Shown: piece by piece, positions 16,903-28,200 of the stretch
Position numbering within the stretch: position 1 is the stretch's first letter
How the letters are laid out: each line of letters opens with the position of its first letter
Assembly: GCF_001314605.1 (NCBI RefSeq)
Contig: NZ_LIHP01000002.1
Coordinates: 121,922-185,921 of the forward strand
Direction of reading: 5' to 3'
DNA length: 64,000 nt
From: Marinobacter sp. HL-58
Lineage (GTDB): Bacteria > Pseudomonadota > Gammaproteobacteria > Pseudomonadales > Oleiphilaceae
Notes under the pieces: generated by a model
The model's database searches: none
Seen by the model: only the letters and a program-made list of their open reading frames with translations
What the model was told of the DNA's origin: nothing
Translations under genes and position numbers: made by a program

Positions 16903-18180
16903 ATGACACAGACTTTCTGGCTGACATCCGCATTACTGATCATTCTTGCCCTGGCGTTCATTGTGGCGCCGCTGTTCTTCCATCGTTCCGGGCGCCGCGC
17001 AGAACTGGACCTGCGTAACCAGAACCTGCTGGCGTACCGCAGCCGCATGGCGGAGCTGGACCAGGAGTACGAGGCCGGCGCGATGGACGAGGAAAGTTAC
17101 CGGCAGCTCCGGGAAGAGCTGGCGGGCAGCATGCTGGACGATGTACCGGACGCGGATCGGGGCATCCTGGAATCGCCGGCACAGGTCAAAGGAGGCAAAA
17201 GCACGGTGGTTGTGGTCCTGGCAAGCCTGTTGGTTGTACCCGCCGCCGCCGTTTTCCTGTATCAGCAATGGGGCGCCATGGATGACGTTGAACAGTTTCG
17301 TGACATGCAGGAAATGGCGGCGGCGGACGGTGACCGGCTCGGCCAGATGCAGGAGCTGACCGCACAACTGCGTGAACGCCTTGAAGCAAATCCGGAGAAT
17401 ACGGACGGCTGGGCGATGCTGGGCCGCACCTACATGCGCCTTGAGGAATTCAGTGATGCAGCCTGGGCCTTCGAGCAGCTTGCTGACAATATTGAGGATG
17501 ACGACAACGGGAAAGCGGTGGCCTGGGGTCTGTCCGCGCAAGCTCAGTTTTTCGGCGGCCAGGGTGATATGAGCCCGGAGGTGTCCGAGGCCATTGAAAA
17601 AGCCCGTGCCCTGAATCCGGACGAGGTCAATGCGCTGGGCTTGCTGGGTATCTACGCATTCGGCCAGGAAAATTACGAAGAAGCGATCGAATACTGGGAG
17701 CGCATCGCTGAAGTGGCACCGGATCATCCTCAGATCGGCTCCATTCAGCGTGGCATTGAGCAGGCTTATGAGCGGCTTGGCCGTGAGGCGCCTGCCGGAG
17801 ATACGGAAGCTGCCTCCGGGCCGGGCGTCACCGTGCGGGTAGAGATTGACGAGACATTCCGTGACGATATTCCCGAGGACACCACGCTGTTTGTGCTGGC
17901 CCGCAGCGCTTCAGGTCAGGACGGCCCACCACTGGCAGTTGCCCGGCTGACAGCAGGCCAGTTGCCGACAGATGTGCGCCTGGATGACCGTTTCAACATG
18001 TCTCCTGATAACAAGTTGTCGGATGCCAGCGAGGTGCGTGTACAGGCACGACTGTCGCGGTCCGGGAATGCCCGGGCCCAGGCAGGTGACTGGGAGGGTC
18101 AGCTGGATGACCCGGTTCCGGTCACTGCCGATAATGCCGACCCGGCCACTCTGGTTATAGACACTCAACTGGTGCAGTAG
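16903..18180 (+). CDS. ccmI: CcmI, TPR-containing apocytochrome chaperone
   Basis: 425 residues: two N-terminal membrane helices (LTSALLIILALAFIVAPLFF, and VVVVLASLLVVPAAAVFLY), a periplasmic TPR region (about 150-290, e.g. GWAMLGRTYMRLEEFSDAAWAFEQ) and a C-terminal beta domain. It presents apocytochrome c to the ligase. Last gene of the ccm operon; only five bases separate it from the convergent batD. Confidence 0.9.
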   Translation: MTQTFWLTSALLIILALAFIVAPLFFHRSGRRAELDLRNQNLLAYRSRMAELDQEYEAGAMDEESYRQLREELAGSMLDDVPDADRGILESPAQVKGGKSTVVVVLASLLVVPAAAVFLYQQWGAMDDVEQFRDMQEMAAADGDRLGQMQELTAQLRERLEANPENTDGWAMLGRTYMRLEEFSDAAWAFEQLADNIEDDDNGKAVAWGLSAQAQFFGGQGDMSPEVSEAIEKARALNPDEVNALGLLGIYAFGQENYEEAIEYWERIAEVAPDHPQIGSIQRGIEQAYERLGREAPAGDTEAASGPGVTVRVEIDETFRDDIPEDTTLFVLARSASGQDGPPLAVARLTAGQLPTDVRLDDRFNMSPDNKLSDASEVRVQARLSRSGNARAQAGDWEGQLDDPVPVTADNADPATLVIDTQLVQ

Positions 18181-18185
18181 GCGTA

Positions 18186-19934
18186 TCAGCTTCCGCTGGT
18201 TCGCAAGCCATCCGGGTAGAGCGGCGGAAGCGCCTCGTCTGCGGTGTGTGGGCTGGCTGCGCCGCGAATCCGGATCAGCGTTGCCACCAGACGATTACCG
18301 TCCCAGGGCATCGTAGCCTGCTGTTCTGGCGTTCCGAATAACCGTTGCTGGAGTTGTTCGATCTCCGCCGCCAGATCCTTGTCCTGCAGGTACCTGTTAA
18401 CATCCACTACGCTGCGGAACGTCTGTTCCGGGTGCCTTACGGCCATCCAGCGTACCAGTAACTCGGTCGTCCGGGCTGAACCGGCCTGGGCGGCTGCACA
18501 AAGATCTTTGAACAAGATCTTCTCCTGCCTGTCCCAGGGGCTCTCGGTGGCGGATTCAGCCGCTGGCTTGCGTCGGGAAAACCACCAGGCAGCCAGTGTT
18601 ATCAGCCAGGCCCCCAGAAATGCCAGCGTGGCCAGTGGCCAGAAGCCCGGGTCGGAATCCCCTTGTGTGGTGTTTTCCGTGTCTGTGCTGTCGTCTTCAG
18701 CCGTGGCGTCCGCCTTGTCGGTTGCAGTGTCGGGCAGTGTCTCTATCTGGCCGGGAATGGCCTCGACAGTCATGGTTCTGGCGGGGATAACAGCCACCCG
18801 TTCGGTATCACTTTCGGTATCCCACCAGGGGATCCGGATCTCCGGCAAAACCAGCTCCCCGGGCTGCACCGGAACCAGCGCCATTGTCTGTGTGAGTTGG
18901 GACGCCAGTCCTTCACTGCCGGGGGTGGTGGTTCGTTCGGGCTTCTCGGGGTAGGAGCGGATGCCGTCGGGCAGTTTCTCCGGGAAGGGAGGCAGGGTTT
19001 CCGAAGGCAAGCCGTCAGCCTGGAGCGTCAGGGTTCGGGTGAGGTTCTGGCCCGCTGTCAGTTCCTGGTTGTCCGGCAGCCCGGACTCACTCAGCTCAAG
19101 GTTGCGGGCGGGGAGCCAGGTGTCGCCGCTGAATTCTGCCGGTACGCCCTTTACCGGCACATCGAACAGGGTGGCATTGTCACGGAGGAATTTCAGTTGG
19201 CCATCGTTGTTCCGTGCCTGTCCCTCGAACCGGATGGGCTGCAGACTGAGTTCGCCTTCTTTCTGGGGATAAATGGCGTAGCGGCGTTCCACGACCCGGT
19301 AGCGCACACCATCCCGGTAGCGTGTGTATTCATTCTGCTTGCCGAGTGATTCGATGATTGCGTGGGGGTGCTCGGGTTCCGACAGTTCACCGCGAATAAG
19401 ATTGCCTGTGAAGAACAGTTTGATGGTAAGAACCAGCTGCTCCTGCACATAGACCTCGTCCTTGTCGGCGGACAGTTCGATAAAGCTGTCCCTGGAGGCG
19501 TCTTCTTCCTGGTCCGGGGCCGTGCCACTGATAACCCGGATCTTGACCGGCTCCGATTCAGAGTCGCGGAATTTCAGGGCGGGAATGGTCAGTTCCCCGG
19601 TGGACCTGGGTGCCAACTGATAGGTCCAGGTGATCTCGCCGATCATCTCGTTATTGATGGTGCGGATGGAATACTGCTGATTGCGGGCCAGAATCTCGAA
19701 ATCGTCCTCAACCTTTTCAATGTCCGGTTTCGGTAGGCTGGACATGTCGAATTCGAACAGATTACCGAGATTGATATCGATTTTTGTGCTGCCTTTTACC
19801 GTCAGGGTCAGCACTTCACCCTCGTACAGGCGGGTCCTGTCGGGTTCGACTGTCAGGTCATTTGCCGCCGCTGGCCCTGCCATGGCGACAAGCAGCGATA
19901 TCACAATAAACAGATAGGTCAGCCGGCTTACCAT
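18186..19934 (-). CDS. batD: BatD-like protein (Bat aerotolerance operon)
   Basis: 582 residues with a signal peptide (1-24, ending in PAAAND), a long beta-rich periplasmic part with repeated immunoglobulin-like segments, a single membrane helix at about 425-445 (FWPLATLAFLGAWLITLAAWWF) and a cytoplasmic helical tail. This is the BatD family layout. The function is unclear; the Bat operon has been linked to oxygen or envelope stress tolerance. It overlaps the upstream batB by seven bases. Confidence 0.85.
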   Translation of the reverse strand: MVSRLTYLFIVISLLVAMAGPAAANDLTVEPDRTRLYEGEVLTLTVKGSTKIDINLGNLFEFDMSSLPKPDIEKVEDDFEILARNQQYSIRTINNEMIGEITWTYQLAPRSTGELTIPALKFRDSESEPVKIRVISGTAPDQEEDASRDSFIELSADKDEVYVQEQLVLTIKLFFTGNLIRGELSEPEHPHAIIESLGKQNEYTRYRDGVRYRVVERRYAIYPQKEGELSLQPIRFEGQARNNDGQLKFLRDNATLFDVPVKGVPAEFSGDTWLPARNLELSESGLPDNQELTAGQNLTRTLTLQADGLPSETLPPFPEKLPDGIRSYPEKPERTTTPGSEGLASQLTQTMALVPVQPGELVLPEIRIPWWDTESDTERVAVIPARTMTVEAIPGQIETLPDTATDKADATAEDDSTDTENTTQGDSDPGFWPLATLAFLGAWLITLAAWWFSRRKPAAESATESPWDRQEKILFKDLCAAAQAGSARTTELLVRWMAVRHPEQTFRSVVDVNRYLQDKDLAAEIEQLQQRLFGTPEQQATMPWDGNRLVATLIRIRGAASPHTADEALPPLYPDGLRTSGS

Positions 19935-21736
19935 GGTGTATCGCCCTCGTCAGATGGTGTTTCCCGTTCCTGGTATTGTTGCAGGAATTTTCTCCGCAGC
20001 AGGCCTCCGGGGTTGTCAGGAACGCGCCGGAGCCATTGTTCCTGGCCCTGGTCCAGTGGTGATGTTTCCAGCTCTGCTGGCGACCGGGACTGCTGGCCTT
20101 CGGAATCGGTATTATCGGCGTCGCTCTGGTTCTCCTGTCCAGAGGGTTGTTCCTGCTCCTGCTCCTGCTCCTGCTCGTCGCTGTCACCCTGAGATTCATT
20201 TTCCTGTTGCTGGTCATTCTGCTGGTTGTTCTGCTGCTGGTCGCCCGGCTGATCGGAGGAATCACCCTGCTGGTTCTGGTTGTCAGAGCCGCCTTCGGAG
20301 TTCTGCTGATTGTCCTGCTGTTGGTCCCCGTCCTGGTCGGAGGATTCGTCGCCTTCTTCGCCGGATTCGTTCTGCTGTTGCTCCAGAAGCTGTTCTACCA
20401 GCTCACGGTTGTGTTGTGCATCCTCGTTGTCCGGCTGTTGTTCCAATGCTTTGTCGTAAGCGTCCAGCGCTTCTTCCAGTTTGCCGGCCCGGGCCAGTGC
20501 GTTACCGCGATTGTACTCCGCTGCAGGCGTTCCCGCCTCGGCGAAGGCTTCCGCTGCGCGCTCGTAGTCGCCTTCCCGGTAAAGGGCACTGCCTCTCCAG
20601 GCGGGATCATCCAGTATTCGGGCCGCCCGGCCGGGATCTTTTTCTATCAGTTCCGGCGCCCGCTGATCCTGTCGTGACCAGAGGCTATCCCATTCCAGCG
20701 CCATGGCCGGGCGAGGGGTGAGAGGGAGCAGGGTGAACAGCAGCACCACCATGGCACCTCGACGCCAGCCTATCAGCGCCAGGGGCGCTGCCAGCCAGAG
20801 CAACCAGTAGCCATCATCCTGCCAGCGGCTCACAGTCAGGTCCTGATCGCTGTCTTGCCAGTCTGCGGAATCTTCGGGGCGAAGCTCCAGGGCAAGAATG
20901 TCGTCGTCGGTAATGGTCAGTTTGTGGCTTTTGCCACCATTCTCGTCTGCCAGGTTTTCCATGTTGTCCGGGTTGGCGCGTGTAATGACGATGTCACCGT
21001 TGTCCCTGATGAACCCCTCGCGTGCCAGTGGTATGGGGCCGCCTTCCGTCGTGCCGACGGTGAGTGTGCTGAGGCCAAAGCGGCTGCCTGCCAGGTGGGT
21101 GCCGACCTGTTCGCTGTAGCGCTCCCCGACATCGTCCGCAATCAACAGCAGCCGTCCGTTTCCGGGGGCTCCCTGTTCCAGCAGTTCAAGACCGCGCTGG
21201 ACACCCAGATCCGTCCGGTTGCCGGCGGCTGGCATGATGACCGGTTCCAGTACATCCAGCATGCCTTCGATGGTGTTGCGGTCATCGGTCAGCGGTGTGA
21301 CAACATGGGCATCGGCCGCGTACACCACCAGCGCGGTGAGCGCCCCTTCCCGGGCCTTGAGGATGTCGCGGATCTTGCGTTTGGCCACGGTCAGCCGGTC
21401 TGGCTCCACATCGGTGGCCAGCATGGACAGGGAAAGATCCAGCACAATAACCAGGCTGTCATTCTGCTGTTGCAAAGGAGTGGGCGCCTGGCGCCAGGAC
21501 GGCCCGGCCAGTGCGATGGCCAGAATGACCACCGCGGCCACTGCCGGCCATACCGGGGATTTCCGGGGCGTGCCTGCGGCTCCGGTCCGGCTGATCATGG
21601 GCCGCAATAACCTGTCGGGAATGATTCTGCTCCAGCCGCTGTCACTCTGATGGAAGCGTCTTAAAATCAGCGGCAGGAGCATGGCGGCCAGTAACAGCAA
21701 CAGCCACAACGGACGAAGGAAGTGAAAGTCAGCCAT
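19928..21736 (-). CDS. BatB-BatC fusion: VWA domain plus TPR and a very Gln/Asn/Asp/Glu-rich tail
   Basis: 602 residues. Membrane helices near 7-25 and 60-78 flank a VWA domain with the MIDAS motif DLSLSM (about 97-102). A second hydrophobic segment (YWLLWLAAPLALIGW, GAMVVLLFTLLPL) leads to TPR repeats (about 370-440: GDYERAAEAFAEAGT, EALDAYDKALEQQPDNEDAQ). Then follow roughly 110 residues of low complexity built from Q, N, D, E, S and G, including QEQEQEQEQ. In many species BatB and BatC are separate genes; here they are joined. Confidence 0.85.
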   Translation of the reverse strand: MADFHFLRPLWLLLLLAAMLLPLILRRFHQSDSGWSRIIPDRLLRPMISRTGAAGTPRKSPVWPAVAAVVILAIALAGPSWRQAPTPLQQQNDSLVIVLDLSLSMLATDVEPDRLTVAKRKIRDILKAREGALTALVVYAADAHVVTPLTDDRNTIEGMLDVLEPVIMPAAGNRTDLGVQRGLELLEQGAPGNGRLLLIADDVGERYSEQVGTHLAGSRFGLSTLTVGTTEGGPIPLAREGFIRDNGDIVITRANPDNMENLADENGGKSHKLTITDDDILALELRPEDSADWQDSDQDLTVSRWQDDGYWLLWLAAPLALIGWRRGAMVVLLFTLLPLTPRPAMALEWDSLWSRQDQRAPELIEKDPGRAARILDDPAWRGSALYREGDYERAAEAFAEAGTPAAEYNRGNALARAGKLEEALDAYDKALEQQPDNEDAQHNRELVEQLLEQQQNESGEEGDESSDQDGDQQQDNQQNSEGGSDNQNQQGDSSDQPGDQQQNNQQNDQQQENESQGDSDEQEQEQEQEQPSGQENQSDADNTDSEGQQSRSPAELETSPLDQGQEQWLRRVPDNPGGLLRRKFLQQYQERETPSDEGDTPW

Positions 21737-22751
21737 TGCGGGCCTCCTGCGTCAGGTTTGCGGACCGGCGCCTGACCGCTGCCAGCCTGAACCCCTGCAT
21801 CAGTATCCAGATCACGGCCGCAATGCCGGCAGGCCAGAAATAGAGTTCAGTCACGGGGCGGTAATGCTTTCCCTCGAGTTCGATGGGTTCCAGCTGGTTG
21901 ATACTCTCGTAGATCATCTCAAGTTCAGGCAGGCTGCGGGCACGGAAATACTCCCCACCGGTCTGTTGGGCGATCCGTTTCAGCAGATCCTCGTCCAGAT
22001 CACGGGAAGGGTTTACCTGGCGGGAGCCCAGCAACCCGCGCTGCACCATGGATTCGGCACCGATGCCAATAGTGTAGATGCGTACGCCCGCCGCTTTGGC
22101 AATCTCGGCAGCCTTGTCCGGTGCCACCTCCCCGGCTGTATTGGCGCCATCGGTCAGCAGTATGACGACCCGTTGTTCCTGGGGGCGGTCCCTCAGGCGC
22201 TTGACGGCCAGGCCCAGGGCATCGCCAATGGCCGTGGCGCGCCCGGCCATGCCGATGCCGGATTCGTCCAGCAGGGTCTGAACGGTGGCCCTGTCGAAGG
22301 TCAGGGGGGCCTGGATGTAGGGTTCGGTTCCGAAGAGCAGGAGCCCCAGCCGGTCGCCTTCCCGGCGCTGGATAAAGTCATCCAGAACCCGTTTGACCGC
22401 CTGCAACCGGTTTATACTGCGGCCCTGTATTACCATGTCCTGCTCATCCATGGACGGGGAAATGTCCACGGCCAGCAGCAGATCCCGTCCGCTGACGGGC
22501 ATCTGTATCTGTTCTCCCACGTGCTGTGGCCGGGCCATGGCCAGCACCAGCAATAACCAGGTCAGCAACAGCAGCAATTGCTGCCACAGGGGAACCCGGC
22601 TGCCGCTGCGGCTGACACCGGGCAGGTCGGACAACCAGTGACCCACGGGGAAGACCGGTGCCTCTACCGACTGGCTGCTGCGGCGACGCAGGCGCATAAG
22701 CAGGGGCAACAGTGCCAGTAACATTACCCAGGGATAGGCCAGGCTCAGCAT
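21729..22751 (-). CDS. batA: BatA-like VWA domain membrane protein
   Basis: 340 residues. The N-terminal helix AYPWVMLLALLPLLM and a second at about 57-75 precede a VWA domain whose MIDAS reads DISPSMDEQDM; a C-terminal helix (FWPAGIAAVIWILMQGF) closes it. I place the start at ATG 22751, preceded by GGGAGGT; the open frame reaches upstream to 22805 but overlaps the DUF4381 gene there. BatA and BatB usually form a complex in the inner membrane. Confidence 0.87.
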   Translation of the reverse strand: MLSLAYPWVMLLALLPLLMRLRRRSSQSVEAPVFPVGHWLSDLPGVSRSGSRVPLWQQLLLLLTWLLLVLAMARPQHVGEQIQMPVSGRDLLLAVDISPSMDEQDMVIQGRSINRLQAVKRVLDDFIQRREGDRLGLLLFGTEPYIQAPLTFDRATVQTLLDESGIGMAGRATAIGDALGLAVKRLRDRPQEQRVVILLTDGANTAGEVAPDKAAEIAKAAGVRIYTIGIGAESMVQRGLLGSRQVNPSRDLDEDLLKRIAQQTGGEYFRARSLPELEMIYESINQLEPIELEGKHYRPVTELYFWPAGIAAVIWILMQGFRLAAVRRRSANLTQEARNG

Positions 22752-23215
22752 TTCTGACCTCCCAGCCAGACCCGTGCAAAGGCCAGTGCCTCTTCGGGGC
22801 TGCACGCCGGTTGTGGCTGCCAGGCGCTGTTGACCATGGCTTCAACCACTGGCCGTGAAGCAATACGGTCTTTCGGGCTGGTTTCAAGCAAAAAACGGAT
22901 CCACGGCTCTCCGGACAGGGATTCCGGTACCCGTTCCGGGTAGCGCATCCGGGCTGACTGTTTCAGCAACTGGTTCAGGGCGGCAAACCATTGATTGTCG
23001 GCCGAAGCGGTCTGCTCCAGATGACGCAGTTGTTTCTTTGCCAAGCCCAGCCAACGGTTCCTGCGCTGTTTGCGCCGGAGAAGGACGAACACCAGCACAA
23101 CCAGGGCCGTGATGATGGCCAGCAGAATCCACCAACCCGGAGCCGGTGGCCAGAAGCCGCCCGGTTGGGGAAGGTGTATGTCTCTGAGCTGGCTCAGTGG
23201 GTCCTGTTCCATCAT
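22745..23215 (-). CDS. DUF4381 domain membrane protein of the bat operon
   Basis: 156 residues: a short N-terminus (QLRDIHLPQPGGFWPPAPGWW) leading into one membrane helix (ILLAIITALVVLVFVLL) and a cytoplasmic domain with WFAALNQLLKQSARMRYP and GEPWIRFL motifs. These match the DUF4381 family, found between the DUF58 and BatA genes of such operons. Molecular function unknown. Confidence 0.85.
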   Translation of the reverse strand: MMEQDPLSQLRDIHLPQPGGFWPPAPGWWILLAIITALVVLVFVLLRRKQRRNRWLGLAKKQLRHLEQTASADNQWFAALNQLLKQSARMRYPERVPESLSGEPWIRFLLETSPKDRIASRPVVEAMVNSAWQPQPACSPEEALAFARVWLGGQKC

Positions 23216-23234
23216 GGGGTTTCAACCGGTCCTG

Positions 23235-24179
23235 TTATCCGATGTGGCCACGGGGGCCAAGCAGTGTCTGGAGGATCAGTGCCGGCTGGTCGCTGGTCAT
23301 CACGCTGGCCGGTTGTACCCCGGCGGTGCGGAAACATTCCCCCAGTGCTTCTGTATGTTGCCGGACCTTTTCGGCATAGGCCTGTTGGAACCGGGGGTTG
23401 CTGCTGTCGAACCATACCGGTCCGTCTTCGCCGGCGATGGCAAAGCGACCGCTCTCCGGTAATTTAAGCTCCAGCGGGTCAATTACCCGGAGCGCGCTGA
23501 CGGTGTTGTGGCGCGCCAGTGACCCCAGCAGGCGTGACGTGTCTCCGGAAATAGCCAGAAAATCACTGATCACGAAAATGCGGCTGCCGGTGTGGGCAAC
23601 CCGTCGCGCCTCCTGGAGCGCGGTATCCAGATCTGCGGTGCCACGGCTGGCAGGGTGCGGGTTCTGGTCGTGGCGTGAGACCGTCTGCTGCCTTGCCAGG
23701 GTATCGAGGAACTGCAACACCGATTTCTTGCGACGGGCAGGGCGCTGTACCGTCAGCTCACGGCCGTTGAACACGATCCCGCCAACCTGATCCCCGGACC
23801 AGAGCGCCAGCCACGCCAGGATGCCCGCCAGCTGGGCGCAACGTACCTGTTTATACGCCCCGGTACTGGCAAAGAACAGTGACGGGCCAAGATCGCACAA
23901 TAACAGTACCGGCCGCTCCCGCTCTTCCTCGTACAGCTTGGTATGGGGCGACTGCCGCCGGGCGGTCACCCGCCAGTCAATACTGCGGATATCGTCACCG
24001 GGTTGATACTGTCTCACCTCGGCAAAGGCCATGCCACGGCCCCGCCGGGGGGAGCGCTGAAGCCCGGCCTGGCGTGACCTGACGGGCCTTGCGGCCGGCA
24101 GTTTCAGGGCCCGGGCGTCCGCCTGCAGCCGGATCAGGCCGGGCAGTGAGATATGGGTGGCTGGCTCGGGTGCAGTCAT
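23235..24179 (-). CDS. DUF58 domain protein of the bat operon
   Basis: About 314 residues with the DUF58 core FAEVRQYQPGDDIRSIDWR and a degenerate VWA-like fold after it (LLLCDLGPSLFF, RIFVISDFL). DUF58 proteins accompany MoxR ATPases and VWA proteins. ATG 24179 and an in-frame GTG at 24185 are both possible starts, and neither has a strong ribosome site; the gene begins only a few bases after the moxR stop, so it is probably translationally coupled. Confidence 0.88.
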   Translation of the reverse strand: MTAPEPATHISLPGLIRLQADARALKLPAARPVRSRQAGLQRSPRRGRGMAFAEVRQYQPGDDIRSIDWRVTARRQSPHTKLYEEERERPVLLLCDLGPSLFFASTGAYKQVRCAQLAGILAWLALWSGDQVGGIVFNGRELTVQRPARRKKSVLQFLDTLARQQTVSRHDQNPHPASRGTADLDTALQEARRVAHTGSRIFVISDFLAISGDTSRLLGSLARHNTVSALRVIDPLELKLPESGRFAIAGEDGPVWFDSSNPRFQQAYAEKVRQHTEALGECFRTAGVQPASVMTSDQPALILQTLLGPRGHIG

Positions 24180-24190
24180 GGTCACGGTAG

Positions 24191-25153
<963 letters not shown>

Positions 25154-25197
25154 GGGGAATGTCTACTCCTGGTGCAGGGCGGTTCGCGTAAGTAGTT

Positions 25198-25220
25198 GCC
25201 GCAGTTTTCGCATCTGCGGC
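25198..25220. promoter_or_regulatory. Inverted repeat in the moxR-gdhB divergent region
   Basis: GCCGCAG (25198-25204) and CTGCGGC (25214-25220), separated by 9 bases, lie in the 143-base gap between the divergent moxR and gdhB genes. It may be an operator or an RNA hairpin in the moxR leader. I found no confident -35/-10 pair for either gene, although TTGACT at 25236 resembles a -35 element. Confidence 0.3.
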
Positions 25221-25296
25221 GCAAAAATCAAGGGTTTGACTATGCTTATGTGACAGTACGCCGATTACGTTTATTTCACACTCATAGAGGTCGACT

Positions 25297-28200
25297 ATGA
25301 ATGCGCTGACAATCGCCAGCAAGGAACAGTTCTTTCAGCAGCTGGACGAAGCTTTCGCAGAGAAAATAGCCAAAACCGAAGCGAAAAAAATCAGTGAATT
25401 CGCAAAGCAGCATTATGCCCACATTCCTCTCGAAGAGCTGGTGAGTCGCCGGTTTTCGGATACGTACGGCGCCATTCTTGCGGCCTGGCAGTTTCTCCAG
25501 AAGCGGACTGCCGATGAAACTCACGTGTCGGTGTTCAATCCCGACCTGGAAAGCGATGGCTGGCAGTCCACTCATACCGTTATTTTTATTCTCCATCCCA
25601 ACATGCCGTTTCTGATCGACTCGCTGCGGATTGCCATCAACCAGCGCGAAATCGGCACCCACTCGATCCAGCACTCCATTCTCCAGGTAGAGCGGGATGA
25701 CCAGGGCAAGTTGAAGAAACTGCATCCGCCCAAGAAAAAGTCCGCCAATGCCGGGTATGAGGCATTCATTGTTCTGGAGATTGACCGGCACAGCAGCGCC
25801 GAGGATCTCAGGTCCCTGGAGGAGGCGCTTCAGACGATCCTCCACGAAGTCCGTATCGCCGTCAGCGATTTTCCGATTGTGACGGAAAAAGTCAACGAGA
25901 TCAGCCGTGAACTGGCCAGCACTACCGCTGGTATCGACGACGAGGAAAAGGAAGAGGCAAAGGCCTTTCTGGAGTGGCTGGTCAGGGATCACTTCACTTT
26001 TCTGGGCTACGATGAGTATGACTTTGTCAAAGATAAAAGAGGCATGGTGGTTCGGCGTGTCGAGAACTCCGAATTGGGCATTCTTCGGGTCAACAATGAG
26101 CGTCCAGACCCGGTGCGGCTTAACGAGCTGCCACAGCGCACACGGCATGAAATGACGCGAACAGATGATATTTTTATCTTTGCCAAGTCCGCGCAGCGTT
26201 CACGGGTTCATCGGCCGGCCTACCCGGACTACATTGCCGTCAAGAAGTTCAACAGTAAGGGGGAGGTGGTCGGCGAGCGTCGTTTCCTGGGCCTTTACAC
26301 CGCTCGCGTATACAACGAGCGCCCCGACGAGATTCCCCTGTTGCGGCGCAAGGTCCAGTCCGTAATGAGGCGGTCGGGCTTTCTGAAGGACGATTACGCG
26401 GGCAAGGAGCTCGACCAGATTCTTACCGTCTATCCGCGGGACGAATTATTCCAGATTGAACCCGCTGAACTGCTGTCAGTTGCCAAGAGTATTCTCTATA
26501 TCCAGGAACGTCGACGCATTGAGCTGTTCATGCGGGAGGATGTCTATGGCCAGTTCGTGACCTGCCTGTCGTTTTTCCCGCGGGACATCTACAACACGGA
26601 ACTGCGCCTGAAGGTCGAGCAGGTGCTGCACGATACCCTTGATGCCGAGGATATCGAGTTTGTCACCCATTTTTCGGAGTCCGTGCTGGCCCGGGTGCAG
26701 TTCACCATTCGCGTGCCCAAGGTGGAAAACCGTCAACTGCCGATCTCGGAAATTCGCGAGAAGGTTATCGAGCTTGCCCAGTCCTGGCGTGATGGCCTGC
26801 TGGAAGCCCTGAATGAAGCCTACGGGGAAGAGCAGGGCAACGAGATGTTCCGGCTCTATTCCGCCGGTTTTCCGGCCAGCTACAAGGATATGTTCTCGCC
26901 AAGGCGGGCGGCCATAGACCTGGAACATATTTCCGGTGCGGCCCGTGAAAAACATCTCACCATGAGCTTTTACCGGGCCCTGGAGGAAGACGAAACCACG
27001 CTGCACTTCAAGTTGTTCTATCCCAATGAGCCTCTGCCTCTGTCAGATGTGATGCCGATTTTCGAAAATCTTGGTTTCCGGGTCATTGGCGAACATCCGT
27101 TCGAGGTCAGCGACCGTCGTGGCAATATTGTCTGGATTCACGACTTCACCCTGAAGGCCCACAGCGGAAAGGTAGTGGACATTCACCGGATCCGGCCGAT
27201 ATTCGAGGATTTGTTCCGGCGGGTCTGGTACGGCGATGCCGAGAACGATGCCTTCAACCGTTTGCTGCTTTCCTCCTACATGAGCTGGAGGGAAATCGCC
27301 CTGTTGCGTACCTATGCCCGCTATATGCGCCAGATCCGTTTTTCCAACAGTCAGACGTTCATATCCAACACCCTGGTCAATCATGTCGAGTTGACGCGGC
27401 TGTTACTGGAGTTCTTCGAGGTCCGGTTCAATCCCGCCCGGTACCAGAGCCAGGGCAAGAGCGCGGCGGCACAGCAAAAGCTGGAAATCGAGTTCAATGC
27501 CGGCCTTGATGAAGTTGAAAACCTCAGTGAAGACCGGGTGCTGCGTCTGTTCCTGGAGCTGATGCAGGCCACCCTGCGAACCAACTACTATCAGCCGGAC
27601 AAGGACGGCCGTACCAAACCTTACATCAGTGTGAAGTTTGATCCCTCCGAGATTCCGGACATGCCGCTGCCGTTGCCCATGTTCGAGATTTTCGTCTATT
27701 CCCCGCGGGTTGAAGGTGTGCACTTGCGTGGTGGCAAGGTTGCCCGCGGCGGCCTGCGCTGGTCCGACCGCTTCGAGGACTACCGCACCGAGATTCTGGG
27801 GCTGGTCAAGGCACAGCAGGTCAAGAATGCGGTCATTGTACCGGTGGGCGCCAAGGGCGGTTTCGTCGCCAAGCGCCTGCCCGACATGTCGGACCGGGAA
27901 GCTTTCCAGGCCGAGGGTATCGAGGCCTACAAGACCTTCATTCGCGGTTTGCTGGATATCACCGATAACCTGGTGGACGCCGGCATCCAACCGCCGGAGT
28001 CGGTTATCCGTCACGATGATGACGACCACTACCTGGTTGTGGCCGCAGATAAGGGTACGGCCACCTTCTCGGACATAGCCAACGGCCTGGCGGCGGAATA
28101 CGGCTTCTGGATGGGCGACGCGTTCGCCTCCGGTGGCAGTAATGGCTACGACCACAAGAAAATGGGCATTACCGCCCGCGGTGCCTGGGTATCCGTGGAG

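Noticed and set aside
20147..20677. Open frame on the plus strand giving a very hydrophobic Leu/Val-rich protein
   Set aside because: It is the antisense of the Gln/Glu/Asp-rich tail of the BatB-BatC fusion; CAG and GAA repeats read backwards as CTG and TTC. The minus-strand gene has clear VWA and TPR domains.
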